DNA of 63,588 nucleotides from Verrucomicrobiales bacterium (GCA_029213025.1 JARGOZ010000005.1:7573-71160), one strand, 5' to 3'. Counted from the stretch's first letter, positions 35,126 to 44,067 are shown. Translations and numbers: made by a program. Notes: generated by a model not told the origin, from the letters alone.

Positions 35126-36001
35126 ATGAACTCTCTCGACTACGTAAAATGGCTCCTTTTATCAGCGATTTGGGGTGGTTCATTTCTGTTCATGCGCATT
35201 GCATCGCCTGAATTCGGGCCCTTTGTCCTGATCTGGCTGCGAGTGGCTATCGCCTCGCTTCTGCTATCCCCGTTTTTGCTTCGCTCCAGGATTCGCCGGG
35301 AGCTATTTGAGAATGCAGGAAAAATGGTCGTAGTCGGAATCTTTAACGCCGCCCTGCCCTGGTGCCTCCTCGCCTTCGCTATTTTGAGCCTCGAAGCCGG
35401 ATTCACCTCCCTGCTGAATGCAGCCACCCCGATTTTCGCTGCCATTCTCGGCTACCTCTGGCTGAAAGACCCGTTAACCCGTTGGCAAATCACCGGCCTG
35501 GTCATTGGTCTCGCCGGGGTGATGATACTGGTATCCAACCGTTTTTCTTTGCAGAACAACAGTTCCAGTCTCGCGATACTGGCAACCCTTGGAGCAACGC
35601 TCAGCTACGGATTTATCAGTCACTTTATCAAACGTAATATGAGCGGGATTTCCGCACGGGCGATCACAATTGGAAATCTCATCGCCGCGACCCTGTTTCT
35701 CACTCCTTTAATGATTTTTCATTTACCCGAAACAGCGCCTGGTATGAAAGCCATATTCTGTGCTGTCGGTCTCGGGGTTTTATCCACCGCTGTCGCCTTT
35801 GTTTTACTGTTCGATATTTTGGCCAAAGCCGGAGCCACGGCGACAACGACCGTCACATTTGTTATACCGGTATTCGGCATTTTATTCGGTTCCATCTTCC
35901 TCCACGAAGAAGTGACACTTCGGATGATGTTGGGCATGGCAGTCGCTTTCACAGGAGCGGCTCTGACCACAAAATTGTTCCCGCGACCGGCTGGAGCATA
36001 A
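35126..36001 (+). CDS. EamA-family (DMT superfamily) transporter
   Basis: The 291-residue protein has about ten membrane helices in two EamA repeats, opening with YVKWLLLSAIWGGSFLFMRI, a typical DMT start, and VLIWLRVAIASLLLSPFLLR. The second repeat ends with LFGSIFLHEEVTLRMMLGM. Such carriers export or import amino acids, nucleotides or sugars; the substrate cannot be told. It is followed by the minus-strand tRNA. Confidence 0.92.
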   Translation: MNSLDYVKWLLLSAIWGGSFLFMRIASPEFGPFVLIWLRVAIASLLLSPFLLRSRIRRELFENAGKMVVVGIFNAALPWCLLAFAILSLEAGFTSLLNAATPIFAAILGYLWLKDPLTRWQITGLVIGLAGVMILVSNRFSLQNNSSSLAILATLGATLSYGFISHFIKRNMSGISARAITIGNLIAATLFLTPLMIFHLPETAPGMKAIFCAVGLGVLSTAVAFVLLFDILAKAGATATTTVTFVIPVFGILFGSIFLHEEVTLRMMLGMAVAFTGAALTTKLFPRPAGA

Positions 36002-36014
36002 ACTGAAAAATTGG

Positions 36015-36088
36015 TGGCAACCCCGCAAGGATTCGAACCTTGACAAACAGAACCAAAATCTGTTGTGCTACCGTTACACCACGGGGTT
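36015..36088 (-). tRNA. tRNA-Gln (anticodon UUG)
   Basis: On the minus strand the 7-bp acceptor AACCCCG pairs with CGGGGTT, the anticodon stem ACAGA/TCTGT encloses TTTTGGT with anticodon TTG, and the T arm is AAGGTTCGAATCCTT. The 3' CCA is encoded (36015-36017). The D arm has GTGGTGTAACGGTAGCAC. No intron. Confidence 0.97.
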
Positions 36089-36184
36089 ATGACGGCCAGA
36101 TTTATACGCCTTAAGAGCCGTTCCCGCAAGTCAGTGAAATCACTTTTTTTCCGATTTATCAGCAAGCCAACCGTAGTTTCACCG

Positions 36185-37708
36185 ATGAGAAATCTATCCC
36201 TTTGCATATTCCTTCTAACTTTCACACAGGCAATAGGTCAGCACGACGGCGCCCGGAATGCAGTGCAATTTATCGCGAAAGGCCAATTCGATAAGGTTTC
36301 GGATACTCTCACCAATAAAAAGCCTTTTGCCGGGGAAGCCGAATCCCGATTTGTCGAAATGCTGAGCTTACTGGCGCAGGATGATATTGACGCGGCGTTT
36401 TCAAAAGCCAAAGAAGCAGTTGAACTCGGCCTTCCCTTTGAGCGGTTGATCGTTGGCCCCCGCGAGTTGCTTGAAAAATTACACACTCACCCCGCATTTG
36501 TTGAGTGGAAAGAAAATTTCAATGTTCCAAAAATTATCGGCGGCCCGATGCTCGGCCGTGTCACGGGTACGGCCCTTTCCATTTGGGTAAGAGGCCACGA
36601 AAAAACCGGAGTCGGAATCGCTTTACTCGGCGATGATGGATTCCGAAAGGTCGTACAAGTCGAAACCGATCCAGCAAATGACTACACGGGAATCGCCCGT
36701 TTCGAAGGTCTGCAACCGAACACAACTTACACCTATGAAGTGGGCGACACCTTGCTAAAAGGCCAAGTCACCACCGCGCCTCCTTTCGGTCCGGCCAAAT
36801 TCAAAGTCGCCTTCGGCGGTGGCGCGGGATACGTGCCTGAATGGGAAAAAATGTGGGACACCATTCTGTCTCACTCACCGCAGGCGATGCTGATGCTCGG
36901 CGACAATGTGTACATCGACCAACCGGAACATACCCTGACCCAATACTACTGCTACTACCGTCGACAGATGCGCCCGGAGTGGAAACGACTTACCGCATCC
37001 ACTCCGATTTATTCGATCTGGGATGATCATGATTTTGCGACGAATGATTGCGTTCCCGGTCCGGAGATCAATTCCCCGAAATGGAAACCCGAAGTAGCGA
37101 AAATTTTTCGTCAAAACTGGGTCAATCCCGGGTATGGCACCGAATCCGCCCCCGGCTGCTGGTATGATTTCACGATCGGCGATGTTCACTTTATCATGCT
37201 GGATGGCAGATACTACCGGGACAGAAAAGGCAAAACGATGCTCGGCCCGGTCCAGAAGAAGTGGCTGTTGAAAACACTGAGCGAATCCGAAGGCACCTTT
37301 AAAATACTCGTGTCACCCGTTCCTTTTACCCCGGGAATCAAACCCGGCAGTCGAGATCCATGGGATGGTTATCCGGACGAACGGGAGGAAATTTTCTCCC
37401 ATATCAGTGACAACAAAATCGAGGGCGTCTTCCTCGTTGCCGCCGACCGTCACCGCACGGATCTGCGAAAAATCGAAAGACCGGACAGTTATACTCTGTA
37501 TGAATTTGAAAGCTCCCGCCTGACCAATCATCACACTCACAAGGTCATCAAAACACCAGGCCTAATCTGGGGCTACAGCGATACCTGCTCCTTTGGATTG
37601 ATGGAGTTTGACACTACGGCAGCAGACCCGCAAGTCACCATGACTTGTCAGACAATCGATGGCGAAGAAGTGCATCGATTCGTCCTGAAAAGAAGTCTTC
37701 TGAAGTAA
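36185..37708 (+). CDS. Secreted PhoD-like metallophosphatase
   Basis: The 507-residue protein has a signal peptide (MRNLSLCIFLLTFTQAIG), ~110 residues of helical repeat sequence, a beta-sandwich PhoD_N-like domain (GGPMLGRVTGTALSIWVRGHE) and the catalytic domain: MLGDNVYID, WDDHDFATNDC and VFLVAADRHRTDL carry the metal ligands. PhoD enzymes are phosphodiesterases or phosphomonoesterases that use calcium and iron. ATG at 36185 chosen; the longer upstream frame runs through the tRNA and is not coding. Confidence 0.88.
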   Translation: MRNLSLCIFLLTFTQAIGQHDGARNAVQFIAKGQFDKVSDTLTNKKPFAGEAESRFVEMLSLLAQDDIDAAFSKAKEAVELGLPFERLIVGPRELLEKLHTHPAFVEWKENFNVPKIIGGPMLGRVTGTALSIWVRGHEKTGVGIALLGDDGFRKVVQVETDPANDYTGIARFEGLQPNTTYTYEVGDTLLKGQVTTAPPFGPAKFKVAFGGGAGYVPEWEKMWDTILSHSPQAMLMLGDNVYIDQPEHTLTQYYCYYRRQMRPEWKRLTASTPIYSIWDDHDFATNDCVPGPEINSPKWKPEVAKIFRQNWVNPGYGTESAPGCWYDFTIGDVHFIMLDGRYYRDRKGKTMLGPVQKKWLLKTLSESEGTFKILVSPVPFTPGIKPGSRDPWDGYPDEREEIFSHISDNKIEGVFLVAADRHRTDLRKIERPDSYTLYEFESSRLTNHHTHKVIKTPGLIWGYSDTCSFGLMEFDTTAADPQVTMTCQTIDGEEVHRFVLKRSLLK

Positions 37709-37755
37709 ACCGGCTCAGCGATTTAATCGCAAAGCAGCGCAGTCACATGCTTTAC

Positions 37756-37788
37756 AACAGGGTACAGTCCCGCATCCAACAGGGTACA
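37756..37788 (-). repeat. 22-bp-period repeat, locus D (2 units)
   Basis: The reverse-strand core AACAGGGTACA at 37756-37766 and 37778-37788. Unlike the other loci this pair lies between two convergent genes (PhoD-like and thiD), downstream of both. Confidence 0.85.
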
Positions 37789-37827
37789 GTCAGGAGATAT
37801 CCCGCTATTAACCTTACCAAACCCGAA

Positions 37828-38631
37828 TTACTCGTCAATCGCATTAAGCGCATGTGTCACTGCTGGTTGACTCCATGCGTGAAAATTTTTCATCCATTCG
37901 TGCATTTTCGCTCTCGCCTGGATGACTGATTCTCTTAGCGAAAGTCCTTGAGCCAGACCCGCGGTAATCGCTGCGGATAATGTGCATCCTGTTCCGTGGA
38001 GTTCCGGAATTTCGAGGCGGGGAGATGCTAGAATTTCAATTTCACCGTTTTCGCAGAGAATATCGACCATGTCTTCCGTGCAACAATCCAGGTGCCCCCC
38101 TTTCAACAAACAGGCACAGCCATAGCTTTCGTAAAATTTCAGTGCAGCGGATTCCATGTCTGCCATCGTTTCGATTTTACCAGTCAGCAAGGTTTCCGCT
38201 TCGCAAATATTCGGGGTGATCAATTCTGCCGCCGGAAACAGCCAATCAATCTCCCTGTGCCCAAGTTGATCTCCGGCCGTTGCGATCAATACCGGATCAA
38301 TCACCAGAGAAATTTCCGGATTTTCCCGGAAAAAGACGACAGCAATTTCAATTTCCGACAAAGACAGCAGCGCTCCGGTTTTTGCAGCTTTGACGGGATA
38401 GCTACTGATAATCTCATCAAGCTGAGCTTGAAACATTCCCGGGGATGTCACCTCGATACCGGCAATAGTTCCCGGGCTTTGTGCGACCACCCCGGTGATC
38501 ACGCCGGTGCCATACACGCCGAGTCGTTCAAAAGTACGACAATCCGCCAGAACCCCGGCCCCGCCGGATCCGTCAAACCCGGCGATCGTCAAGGCTACCG
38601 GGATTTCATTTTCAGCACTCAATTGACACAA
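37828..38631 (-). CDS. thiD: Hydroxymethylpyrimidine/phosphomethylpyrimidine kinase
   Basis: The 267-residue kinase of thiamine biosynthesis phosphorylates HMP and HMP-P. It begins VALTIAGFDGSGGAGVLADC, has VKTG-like AAKTGALLS, PVLIATAGDQL and a C-terminal LEIPELHGTGCTLSAAITAG, the anion hole of the ribokinase fold. No ATG precedes the conserved start; the frame opens after a TGA, so a TTG (38629-38631, or 38622) must be used. A hairpin terminator sits immediately upstream. It has no thi neighbours here. Confidence 0.93.
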   Translation of the reverse strand: MCQLSAENEIPVALTIAGFDGSGGAGVLADCRTFERLGVYGTGVITGVVAQSPGTIAGIEVTSPGMFQAQLDEIISSYPVKAAKTGALLSLSEIEIAVVFFRENPEISLVIDPVLIATAGDQLGHREIDWLFPAAELITPNICEAETLLTGKIETMADMESAALKFYESYGCACLLKGGHLDCCTEDMVDILCENGEIEILASPRLEIPELHGTGCTLSAAITAGLAQGLSLRESVIQARAKMHEWMKNFHAWSQPAVTHALNAIDE

Positions 38632-38660
38632 AAAAGGGCTTCACAATCCGTGAAACCCTT
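38629..38660 (-). terminator. Rho-independent terminator of the small lipoprotein gene
   Basis: On the minus strand AAGGGTTTCAC, GGATT, GTGAAGCCCTT forms an 11-bp stem with one mismatch and a five-base loop, followed by a run of six T. It ends right at the thiD start, so transcription coming from the lipoprotein gene should stop before thiD. Confidence 0.8.
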
Positions 38661-38684
38661 CAAATTCATTCCAGGAGGTTCGCA

Positions 38685-39113
38685 CTATCCGGAAACGGCT
38701 ACCGCAGAGGGGTTCCCGTCTTCGCCGACCACGTAGGACATTTTCAAGTTCCAATGATCCGCAATCCGTTTGAGCAATTCTCTACGGGAGATATTGGCTG
38801 ATTCATAATTAAATGAGGGCGCCGTCTGGGGCATATTCGATGTTTGGTAGTGGATATCGTTCAGAGGAACCTGATCAAAAATCAACTGAGGTGTCATCGC
38901 CCGGTATTTGACTTCGAACCTTTCGTCCATCCAGTTGGAGAGCGGTTCGTAACTGGTGACGAGGAATCCGGTGACGTTCGGGGGCGTATCCCCGGCAGCG
39001 GATGCCGGGTCAACCATGGCGTTTCCGGCCTGATTCGTTGAATTACAACTGGTTGTTGCCACCATCACAGCGACAATACTAAAAAATCCGATGATTGTGC
39101 GATGTTTCATCAC
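38685..39113 (-). CDS. Small lipoprotein of unknown function
   Basis: The 142-residue product starts MMKHRTIIGFFSIVAVMV with lipobox TTSC and is probably lipid-anchored. The mature region contains VTGFLVTSYEPLSNWMDERF and ISRRELLKRIADHWNLKMSY, the latter an amphipathic helix-strand unit like those in secretin/STN-type domains. I cannot name the family. The gene is monocistronic by its own terminator. Confidence 0.7.
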   Translation of the reverse strand: MMKHRTIIGFFSIVAVMVATTSCNSTNQAGNAMVDPASAAGDTPPNVTGFLVTSYEPLSNWMDERFEVKYRAMTPQLIFDQVPLNDIHYQTSNMPQTAPSFNYESANISRRELLKRIADHWNLKMSYVVGEDGNPSAVAVSG

Positions 39114-39304
39114 CTGTATTTTACCAAAGATATGCCAATTGTCTCCTAAATTTTCTCAATTTCACCTGCCGGATCGGAATACGAGAATCAATGAGGATAA
39201 ATTAGACGAAGTGAATTGTTAAGAGTTAGTTACGAAAATTAAATGCGTTTTTGCTGTTGTGAAGATTTACTCCAAGCATGTAACGGTTAGATGAACCTTT
39301 TATT

Positions 39305-39781
39305 ATGAAGATCGTGATTTACCCCGGCAGCTTCGACCCGATTCACAATGGCCATCTCGATGTGATCGAGAGAGCGGCGAAGCTTTGTGATAAGATGATA
39401 GTGGCGGTGGCGAAAAACCCCGGGAAAACCGGTCTGTTCTCCACCGGAGAGAGGCTCGGCCTGATCGAGGAGGTGACCAGTCACATCAAAGGCCGGGAGA
39501 TCACTACATTTGACGGCCTGCTGGTCGATTTTTTTCGTGAAACAGGTGCCGAAGCTGTCGTGAGAGGGCTGCGGGCGGTATCTGATTTTGAATATGAGTT
39601 CCAGATGGCGTTGATGAACCGGAACCTCCTCGACGATCTGGAAACCATATTTCTCGTGCCCAGCCAGGAGAATATTTATCTCAGCAGTCGCATTATTAAA
39701 GAAGTAGCCCGTTTCGGCGGGGACATCGACGGCTTCGTTCCACCGATTGTCGGCAAAGCCCTCCGGGAAAAGTTTTCCTGA
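39305..39781 (+). CDS. coaD: Phosphopantetheine adenylyltransferase
   Basis: The 158-residue enzyme forms dephospho-CoA from 4'-phosphopantetheine and ATP. It has YPGSFDPIHNGHLDVIERA with the T/HxGH nucleotidyltransferase motif, VVRGLRAVSDFEYEFQMALMN and the SSRIIKE motif near the end. It lies downstream of a 191-base AT-rich spacer that probably holds its promoter; no clear -35/-10 pair could be picked out. Confidence 0.97.
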   Translation: MKIVIYPGSFDPIHNGHLDVIERAAKLCDKMIVAVAKNPGKTGLFSTGERLGLIEEVTSHIKGREITTFDGLLVDFFRETGAEAVVRGLRAVSDFEYEFQMALMNRNLLDDLETIFLVPSQENIYLSSRIIKEVARFGGDIDGFVPPIVGKALREKFS

Positions 39782-39913
39782 CTTTCCAACAGGAAATCAG
39801 TTTACAAAGCGACCTTCGTCCGATATCGAGCGGTCGTTCCTTAATCTGAATGAATTACAAAGGTGAACTTTCAGATATTTCGAAATAAATCAACATCCTG
39901 GGGTGATTTTATT

Positions 39914-39941
39914 TTGACACCACTACATATTGTTGTATCAA
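39914..39941 (+). promoter_or_regulatory. Candidate nrdR promoter with NrdR box
   Basis: TTGACA (39914-39919), 16 bases, then TATCAA (39936-39941) form a sigma-70-type promoter. The 16-base spacer reads CCACTACATATTGTTG, matching 12 of 16 positions of the NrdR box consensus ACACTATATATTGTGT. That would place the repressor between -35 and -10 of its own gene. No clear second box was seen at the usual distance. Confidence 0.45.
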
Positions 39942-39960
39942 GCCGGGAAGTTTCGAAGTT

Positions 39961-40458
39961 ATGCGTTGTATCAAATGCAGCAGTCTCGAAGACCGCGTCA
40001 TTGACTCCAGGACCAGCAAAGATGGATTTTCGATCCGTCGCCGCCGGGAATGTCTGGAATGCGGTTTCCGATTTACCACCTATGAACAGGTCGAGCGCAG
40101 CCACATCCTGGTGATTAAGCGCGACGGAACGCGTGAACCTTACAAGGCCGAAAAGCTGCTTTCCGGTTTGATCAAGGCCTGTGAAAAAAGACCGGTGTCC
40201 CTCGAAACTCTGGAAAAAGCCGTGGAAGACATCTCCGCGTCCCTGACCGCCGACGAGCTCCGGGAAGTCCCCACAAATTCTATAGGTATGAAGGTGATGA
40301 ATCAGCTCCAGGAGATTGATCCTGTTGCCTTTGTTCGATACGCCTCGGTCTATCGCCAGTTTCAGGATGTTGGCGAGTTCAATGACGTTATTGAGTCTCT
40401 CGAAAAGGTTTCACCCGACCCCTCTCTTCAGCCGGATCTGTTCGGCTCCTCCCTTTAA
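39961..40458 (+). CDS. nrdR: Transcriptional repressor NrdR
   Basis: The 165-residue repressor of ribonucleotide reductase genes has the N-terminal zinc ribbon MRCIKCSSLEDRVIDSR with CLECGFRFTTYE (Cx2C...Cx2C) and the ATP-cone VIKRDGTREPYKAEKLLSGL. It senses ATP/dATP. Its own promoter appears to carry an NrdR-type box. It is followed by a perfect hairpin and a conserved gene. Confidence 0.96.
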   Translation: MRCIKCSSLEDRVIDSRTSKDGFSIRRRRECLECGFRFTTYEQVERSHILVIKRDGTREPYKAEKLLSGLIKACEKRPVSLETLEKAVEDISASLTADELREVPTNSIGMKVMNQLQEIDPVAFVRYASVYRQFQDVGEFNDVIESLEKVSPDPSLQPDLFGSSL

Positions 40459-40459
40459 A

Positions 40460-40479
40460 GACCGGAATTTATTCCGGTC
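40460..40479. other. Perfect 8-bp hairpin after nrdR
   Basis: GACCGGAA, TTTA, TTCCGGTC form a perfect stem one base after the nrdR stop codon. There is no T-run behind it, so it may protect the nrdR message end or lower read-through into the next gene rather than act as a full terminator. Confidence 0.5.
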
Positions 40480-40522
40480 ATCCTTACCCAAACAACACAA
40501 AGCACAGAAGAACACCGCATAT
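40480..40522 (+). promoter_or_regulatory. C/A-rich leader without Shine-Dalgarno
   Basis: The stretch ahead of the gene at 40523 is A/C-rich (ACCCAAACAACACAAAGCAC) with few G and T, like the one at 4564-4613. Confidence 0.4.
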
Positions 40523-41086
40523 ATGATTGCACTGCCACACCACCTGCCGTTTGTAAAAGTAGGTACCAATTCAATTACACCCTGCCAGGATCACTGGCTA
40601 GACCAGGTGATCATTGACGCATCTGCCGAGAGCAATGTCCCGGAGTGGTTTGCCACCGACATCTCGAAGGGAATTCAGCAATATCTGCAACATTCATACG
40701 AAGGAACAGTCATCGAAACCGAAGAGTTGTTCACGAAAATCTCTTCCACTCTTAACGAAATAGGCCTTCCGGAAGTTGCTTCAAAAATTGACCGTTCGCC
40801 TCCGCCTCTGCGCATTTCATTGACCGACCTGGCACGCAGGGCCGGGGAAGCCTACGAACTGGCGTTTTTCCAACTGCTTGAAGACCGCTGCCAGGAAGCG
40901 ATCCACAGCGGAGCCACCTGTGTGGAGTTCCATGGCTTGTTTAATTGTGTGCGCACTTTGAGGAGATCCCGAAAATGGTCGATGACTGCCGATAAACTTC
41001 GCAGCGAAATCGAAACCAGAATCGACGAATTTCGCAGCATGGGAGAATTGGCAAACCCGGTTTTCAACGTTACGGTGATTTTGTAA
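40523..41086 (+). CDS. Conserved hypothetical next to nrdR, distantly ATP-cone-like
   Basis: The 187-residue product has no clear family. Residues 30-80 (VPEWFATDISKGIQQYLQ, then TEELFTKISSTLNEIGLPEV) form helices with the spacing of an ATP-cone, and the second half is helical and basic (RRAGEAYELAFFQLLEDRC). No signal, no metal motif. The position right after nrdR suggests a link to nucleotide metabolism. Start at 40523 (MIALPHHLPF); the longer frame upstream overlaps nrdR and is not real. Confidence 0.65.
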   Translation: MIALPHHLPFVKVGTNSITPCQDHWLDQVIIDASAESNVPEWFATDISKGIQQYLQHSYEGTVIETEELFTKISSTLNEIGLPEVASKIDRSPPPLRISLTDLARRAGEAYELAFFQLLEDRCQEAIHSGATCVEFHGLFNCVRTLRRSRKWSMTADKLRSEIETRIDEFRSMGELANPVFNVTVIL

Positions 41087-41101
41087 CAAACACGGCAACA
41101 G

Positions 41102-41446
41102 ATGACGATATTCGAGAAAATTATTGCGAGGGAAATCCCGGCGGAAATTGTCCATGAGGACGAGTTTTGCATCGCATTTCACGACGTCAGCCCTCAGGCT
41201 CCGATTCACATTCTGCTGGTCCCTAAGAAAGTTATTCCGAGAATTGGTGAAGCTGACGGGGAAGATCAATCCCTGCTCGGTCACTTACTCATTACAGCGG
41301 GCAAAATCGCTGAAGAACTGGGAGTTAATTCCACAGACTCGGGATTTCGGCTTGTAATTAACAACGGAAAAAACGGAGGTGAATCCGTGCCACACCTGCA
41401 CATCCATCTCCTCGCCAACCGGCCTTTGCAGTGGCCCCCCGGCTAA
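41102..41446 (+). CDS. HIT-family nucleotide hydrolase (HinT type)
   Basis: The 114-residue protein has IFEKIIAREIPAEIVHEDE, the usual HinT start, and the triad HLHIHLL near the C-terminus that gives the family its name. It cleaves purine nucleoside phosphoramidates. It follows the nrdR-neighbour gene by 15 bases, so the three may form one transcript. Confidence 0.95.
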   Translation: MTIFEKIIAREIPAEIVHEDEFCIAFHDVSPQAPIHILLVPKKVIPRIGEADGEDQSLLGHLLITAGKIAEELGVNSTDSGFRLVINNGKNGGESVPHLHIHLLANRPLQWPPG

Positions 41447-41601
41447 CCCTGCCTTCTATCAAAAACACATCGCGGAAAGCGACGCGTTACTTTTGTGACA
41501 TTTATTCTTCGGTTTGGGACACGTGTCTGCGACGCGAATCCTGTTGAATTCAGGCACCAAAGTAGGCATGTTGCAACGTATCCAACCATATAACGGTCAC
41601 C

Positions 41602-44067
41602 ATGTCTGAAGAAATTGATTCCCTACGAGCCGCTCTCTCCGCATCCCCCGATAACTGGGAGACAAGATTCACTCTAATCAACGCACTGCACCAGCAGGGA
41701 GATACAAACGATGCGGTTGCCCTTCTCAGCGAAATCACTTCCCTGCCATCGGACGACCGTTCGATCATTTACGCCGCTCAATCTTACCAGGTTCTGGGAG
41801 CTAATGAACAGGCACAAAGTGTTTACGAAACCGCTCTGAGCCTAAATCCGAATAATGAATATGCGATAGCGGGACTGCGCTCCCTCGGCATTGAACCCAA
41901 CATTCCGGAAGTAGCTCAGGCTGTGGTTTTGGCCGACGATGGTGTGGTGGAGGCCCGGCCCGCTCAAGGTGCCCGGACCGTGACCCTGGAATCCGCTGCG
42001 GGAAAGGCAAGAAGCCAGGCAACTGCCGTTTCCGAAGTAACCACTCCCCCGCCGGTGATTACCAAAGATGATACCATCCCCTACGATCCGGATACAGCGG
42101 TTCTGGTCGACCATATCCACGAAGCGGAAGAGGAATCACGCAGACGGCACCAGGCAGCGATTGCCCGTGACCGGGTCAACTCAGTCATCGTTACCGTTCT
42201 CGTGCATGTTGGAATCGCAGTTGGACTGCTTGCCGTAGTTCAGCAAATTCCACGGAGAGTACCGCCTCAAATTGTGGCTAGTTCATCGGCCGAAACAAAT
42301 GAGCCGTCTATGGAACAACAGGTGATGAAGAAGAATACGCTGAAAAGCACCAGTGCTTCCGATTCGTCTGCAGCCAATATTCTTTCCGTGCCCTCGGTTT
42401 CAGCCATCTCGATGACCAGTCTCGATTCTTTCACAGGATCTGACATACCGGTCGAAACAGGAATGACTTTCCAGCCATCCATGTCAATGGGTATGCCTTC
42501 GTCTTCCAATTCGATGATGATGTTTGGCCAGCCTATGGAAGGAGAAACACTCGGGGTGGTTCTCGATGTATCAGGCTCGATGGCAGAATGGCTGCCGCTG
42601 GTGATTCGGGAAGTGGACAGGAATTTTAAAGATGCGCCGATTGTTTATATCAACAACGCCAAGGTCGAGAAGACAAACAATCCTGTTGAGATCCGCCCCA
42701 TCGTGAAAGAGGAAGTGGTAAGAACCCGTGCCGATGGGACCAGAAGCCCTTTCTGGTTTCTCTGGGACGATCTGCCAAGAAAAGCTCCCCAACGTGCCGT
42801 GGATCGACTGATTGAAACGTTTAAAACCCGCCCCAATCAGTTTCTCGCAGTAGGTCAGAAAGGTCACTGGAGTGGCGGTGATCGACTGGGGGAAGCCATG
42901 AAATTCCTCGCCAAAGAAAATTGTGACGCGGTTTACGTTTTCTCCGACTTTGAGGATTTTATCGACGAAGAAGTTGCCCTCGAGCACGGCAGGGCCCTGG
43001 CTCAGCGTAAGGTTCGCGCCTACATTCAACCGGCGGTTGAAGAGTCTGAATTCATGAAAGTCATGGCGCAAAAAGTGGCGAACCGGACCAAAGGAAGACA
43101 ATTACCCACCCTCGCGTCAGTGATAGGTCCTGAAGAAAGCGACGAGCCGGCTCCGCTAATGCCACCGCGCCCGCCGACGACGATGACCCATGTGCCGGGA
43201 ACCACTTATGCAAACCCGAGGATCGATCAAATCGGCAAGAACTTCTACGATTTCAAGCCACCAAAAGGGTCTACGGAGATCACGAGGCTGGAGGAGCCTG
43301 AATTTGATGCGGTGTTCTACGGACCGGCAGCAAGAGCCGCGATCTTTCTGAAGAATAATAAAGGCCAGTATATTCAGGAACCAATTTATTTCTCCTATCA
43401 CAGCCACAAGGAACTTCCCGATCACCCGGATACAGCCTACCGCTGGAGAACAAGAAAGTTTCTCCGGTTACAGGAACCGCCTTCCTTCGACGGCAAAGAA
43501 ATAGTCTGGAAGATGATACTGGAAGATGAGTTGAAGTTCACCGTTCATCTATATCTTGATCGCAAGGGTATGAATGCAACCTATGTTGCCGAACCACCCA
43601 AGGATGAAACAACGGACAACGCCTATATCTATTTTCGACTCCCCGCCCTGGCAAAAGAAAGAAAAGACAAATACTACGGCCAGGATCTCCCCGAAGGTTT
43701 AATCCTTAACGAAGTCAGGCTGTATGCCAAACCCAACGAACTGGTTCTAAACCTTCCGCGGCAGGAGCGTAAAAGGTATGCGTCGCACTGGTCGAAACTG
43801 GGCTTTGAACCCGGTTACAATACCAGATCGTACGACACCTTGATCACAAGATTTCCTGATGGCATTCGAGATATGAAAGTATCCGGCCCCAGCTTCGGGG
43901 AGAGAATTTTCCACGCGAGAACCACCAGCTCGAAAGTTTTGCTCAATGGCGGTGCCTGGCGAGGTGACACCGAGCCGTGGGAAGGATTCCACGCCAGACT
44001 TCACCGGTCCACTGACACCCGGAACAAGTTTACCAAGACCGAGGCGATCGCAATTATGATTGAGTAA
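41602..44067 (+). CDS. Membrane protein with TPR and von Willebrand A domains
   Basis: The 821-residue protein has an N-terminal TPR-like part (NWETRFTLINALHQQGDTND, AQSVYETALSLNPNNEYAI), one membrane helix at about 192-215 (VIVTVLVHVGIAVGLLAVV), a Ser-rich linker and a vWA domain whose MIDAS motif is VVLDVSGSMAEW (about 317-328). The C-terminal ~280 residues are beta-rich and unknown. Topology places the TPR in the cytosol and vWA outside the membrane. vWA-TPR proteins often scaffold complexes such as AAA-ATPase chaperones or wall machinery. Its stop overlaps the convergent ppk gene by 14 bases. Confidence 0.8.
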   Translation: MSEEIDSLRAALSASPDNWETRFTLINALHQQGDTNDAVALLSEITSLPSDDRSIIYAAQSYQVLGANEQAQSVYETALSLNPNNEYAIAGLRSLGIEPNIPEVAQAVVLADDGVVEARPAQGARTVTLESAAGKARSQATAVSEVTTPPPVITKDDTIPYDPDTAVLVDHIHEAEEESRRRHQAAIARDRVNSVIVTVLVHVGIAVGLLAVVQQIPRRVPPQIVASSSAETNEPSMEQQVMKKNTLKSTSASDSSAANILSVPSVSAISMTSLDSFTGSDIPVETGMTFQPSMSMGMPSSSNSMMMFGQPMEGETLGVVLDVSGSMAEWLPLVIREVDRNFKDAPIVYINNAKVEKTNNPVEIRPIVKEEVVRTRADGTRSPFWFLWDDLPRKAPQRAVDRLIETFKTRPNQFLAVGQKGHWSGGDRLGEAMKFLAKENCDAVYVFSDFEDFIDEEVALEHGRALAQRKVRAYIQPAVEESEFMKVMAQKVANRTKGRQLPTLASVIGPEESDEPAPLMPPRPPTTMTHVPGTTYANPRIDQIGKNFYDFKPPKGSTEITRLEEPEFDAVFYGPAARAAIFLKNNKGQYIQEPIYFSYHSHKELPDHPDTAYRWRTRKFLRLQEPPSFDGKEIVWKMILEDELKFTVHLYLDRKGMNATYVAEPPKDETTDNAYIYFRLPALAKERKDKYYGQDLPEGLILNEVRLYAKPNELVLNLPRQERKRYASHWSKLGFEPGYNTRSYDTLITRFPDGIRDMKVSGPSFGERIFHARTTSSKVLLNGGAWRGDTEPWEGFHARLHRSTDTRNKFTKTEAIAIMIE

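Noticed and set aside
36065..36184. Longer start for the PhoD-like gene
   Set aside because: The extra sequence runs through the antisense of tRNA-Gln; the signal peptide begins at 36185.
37709..37827. TPP riboswitch for thiD
   Set aside because: This side is downstream of thiD, and upstream of thiD there is only a terminator with no CUGAGA-type motif.
39782..39913. Terminator after coaD
   Set aside because: GCGACC/GGTCGT gives only six pairs with a long loop and no T-run.
40316..40522. Longer start for the nrdR-neighbour gene
   Set aside because: It overlaps nrdR in another frame and crosses the hairpin; the translation has no conserved character.
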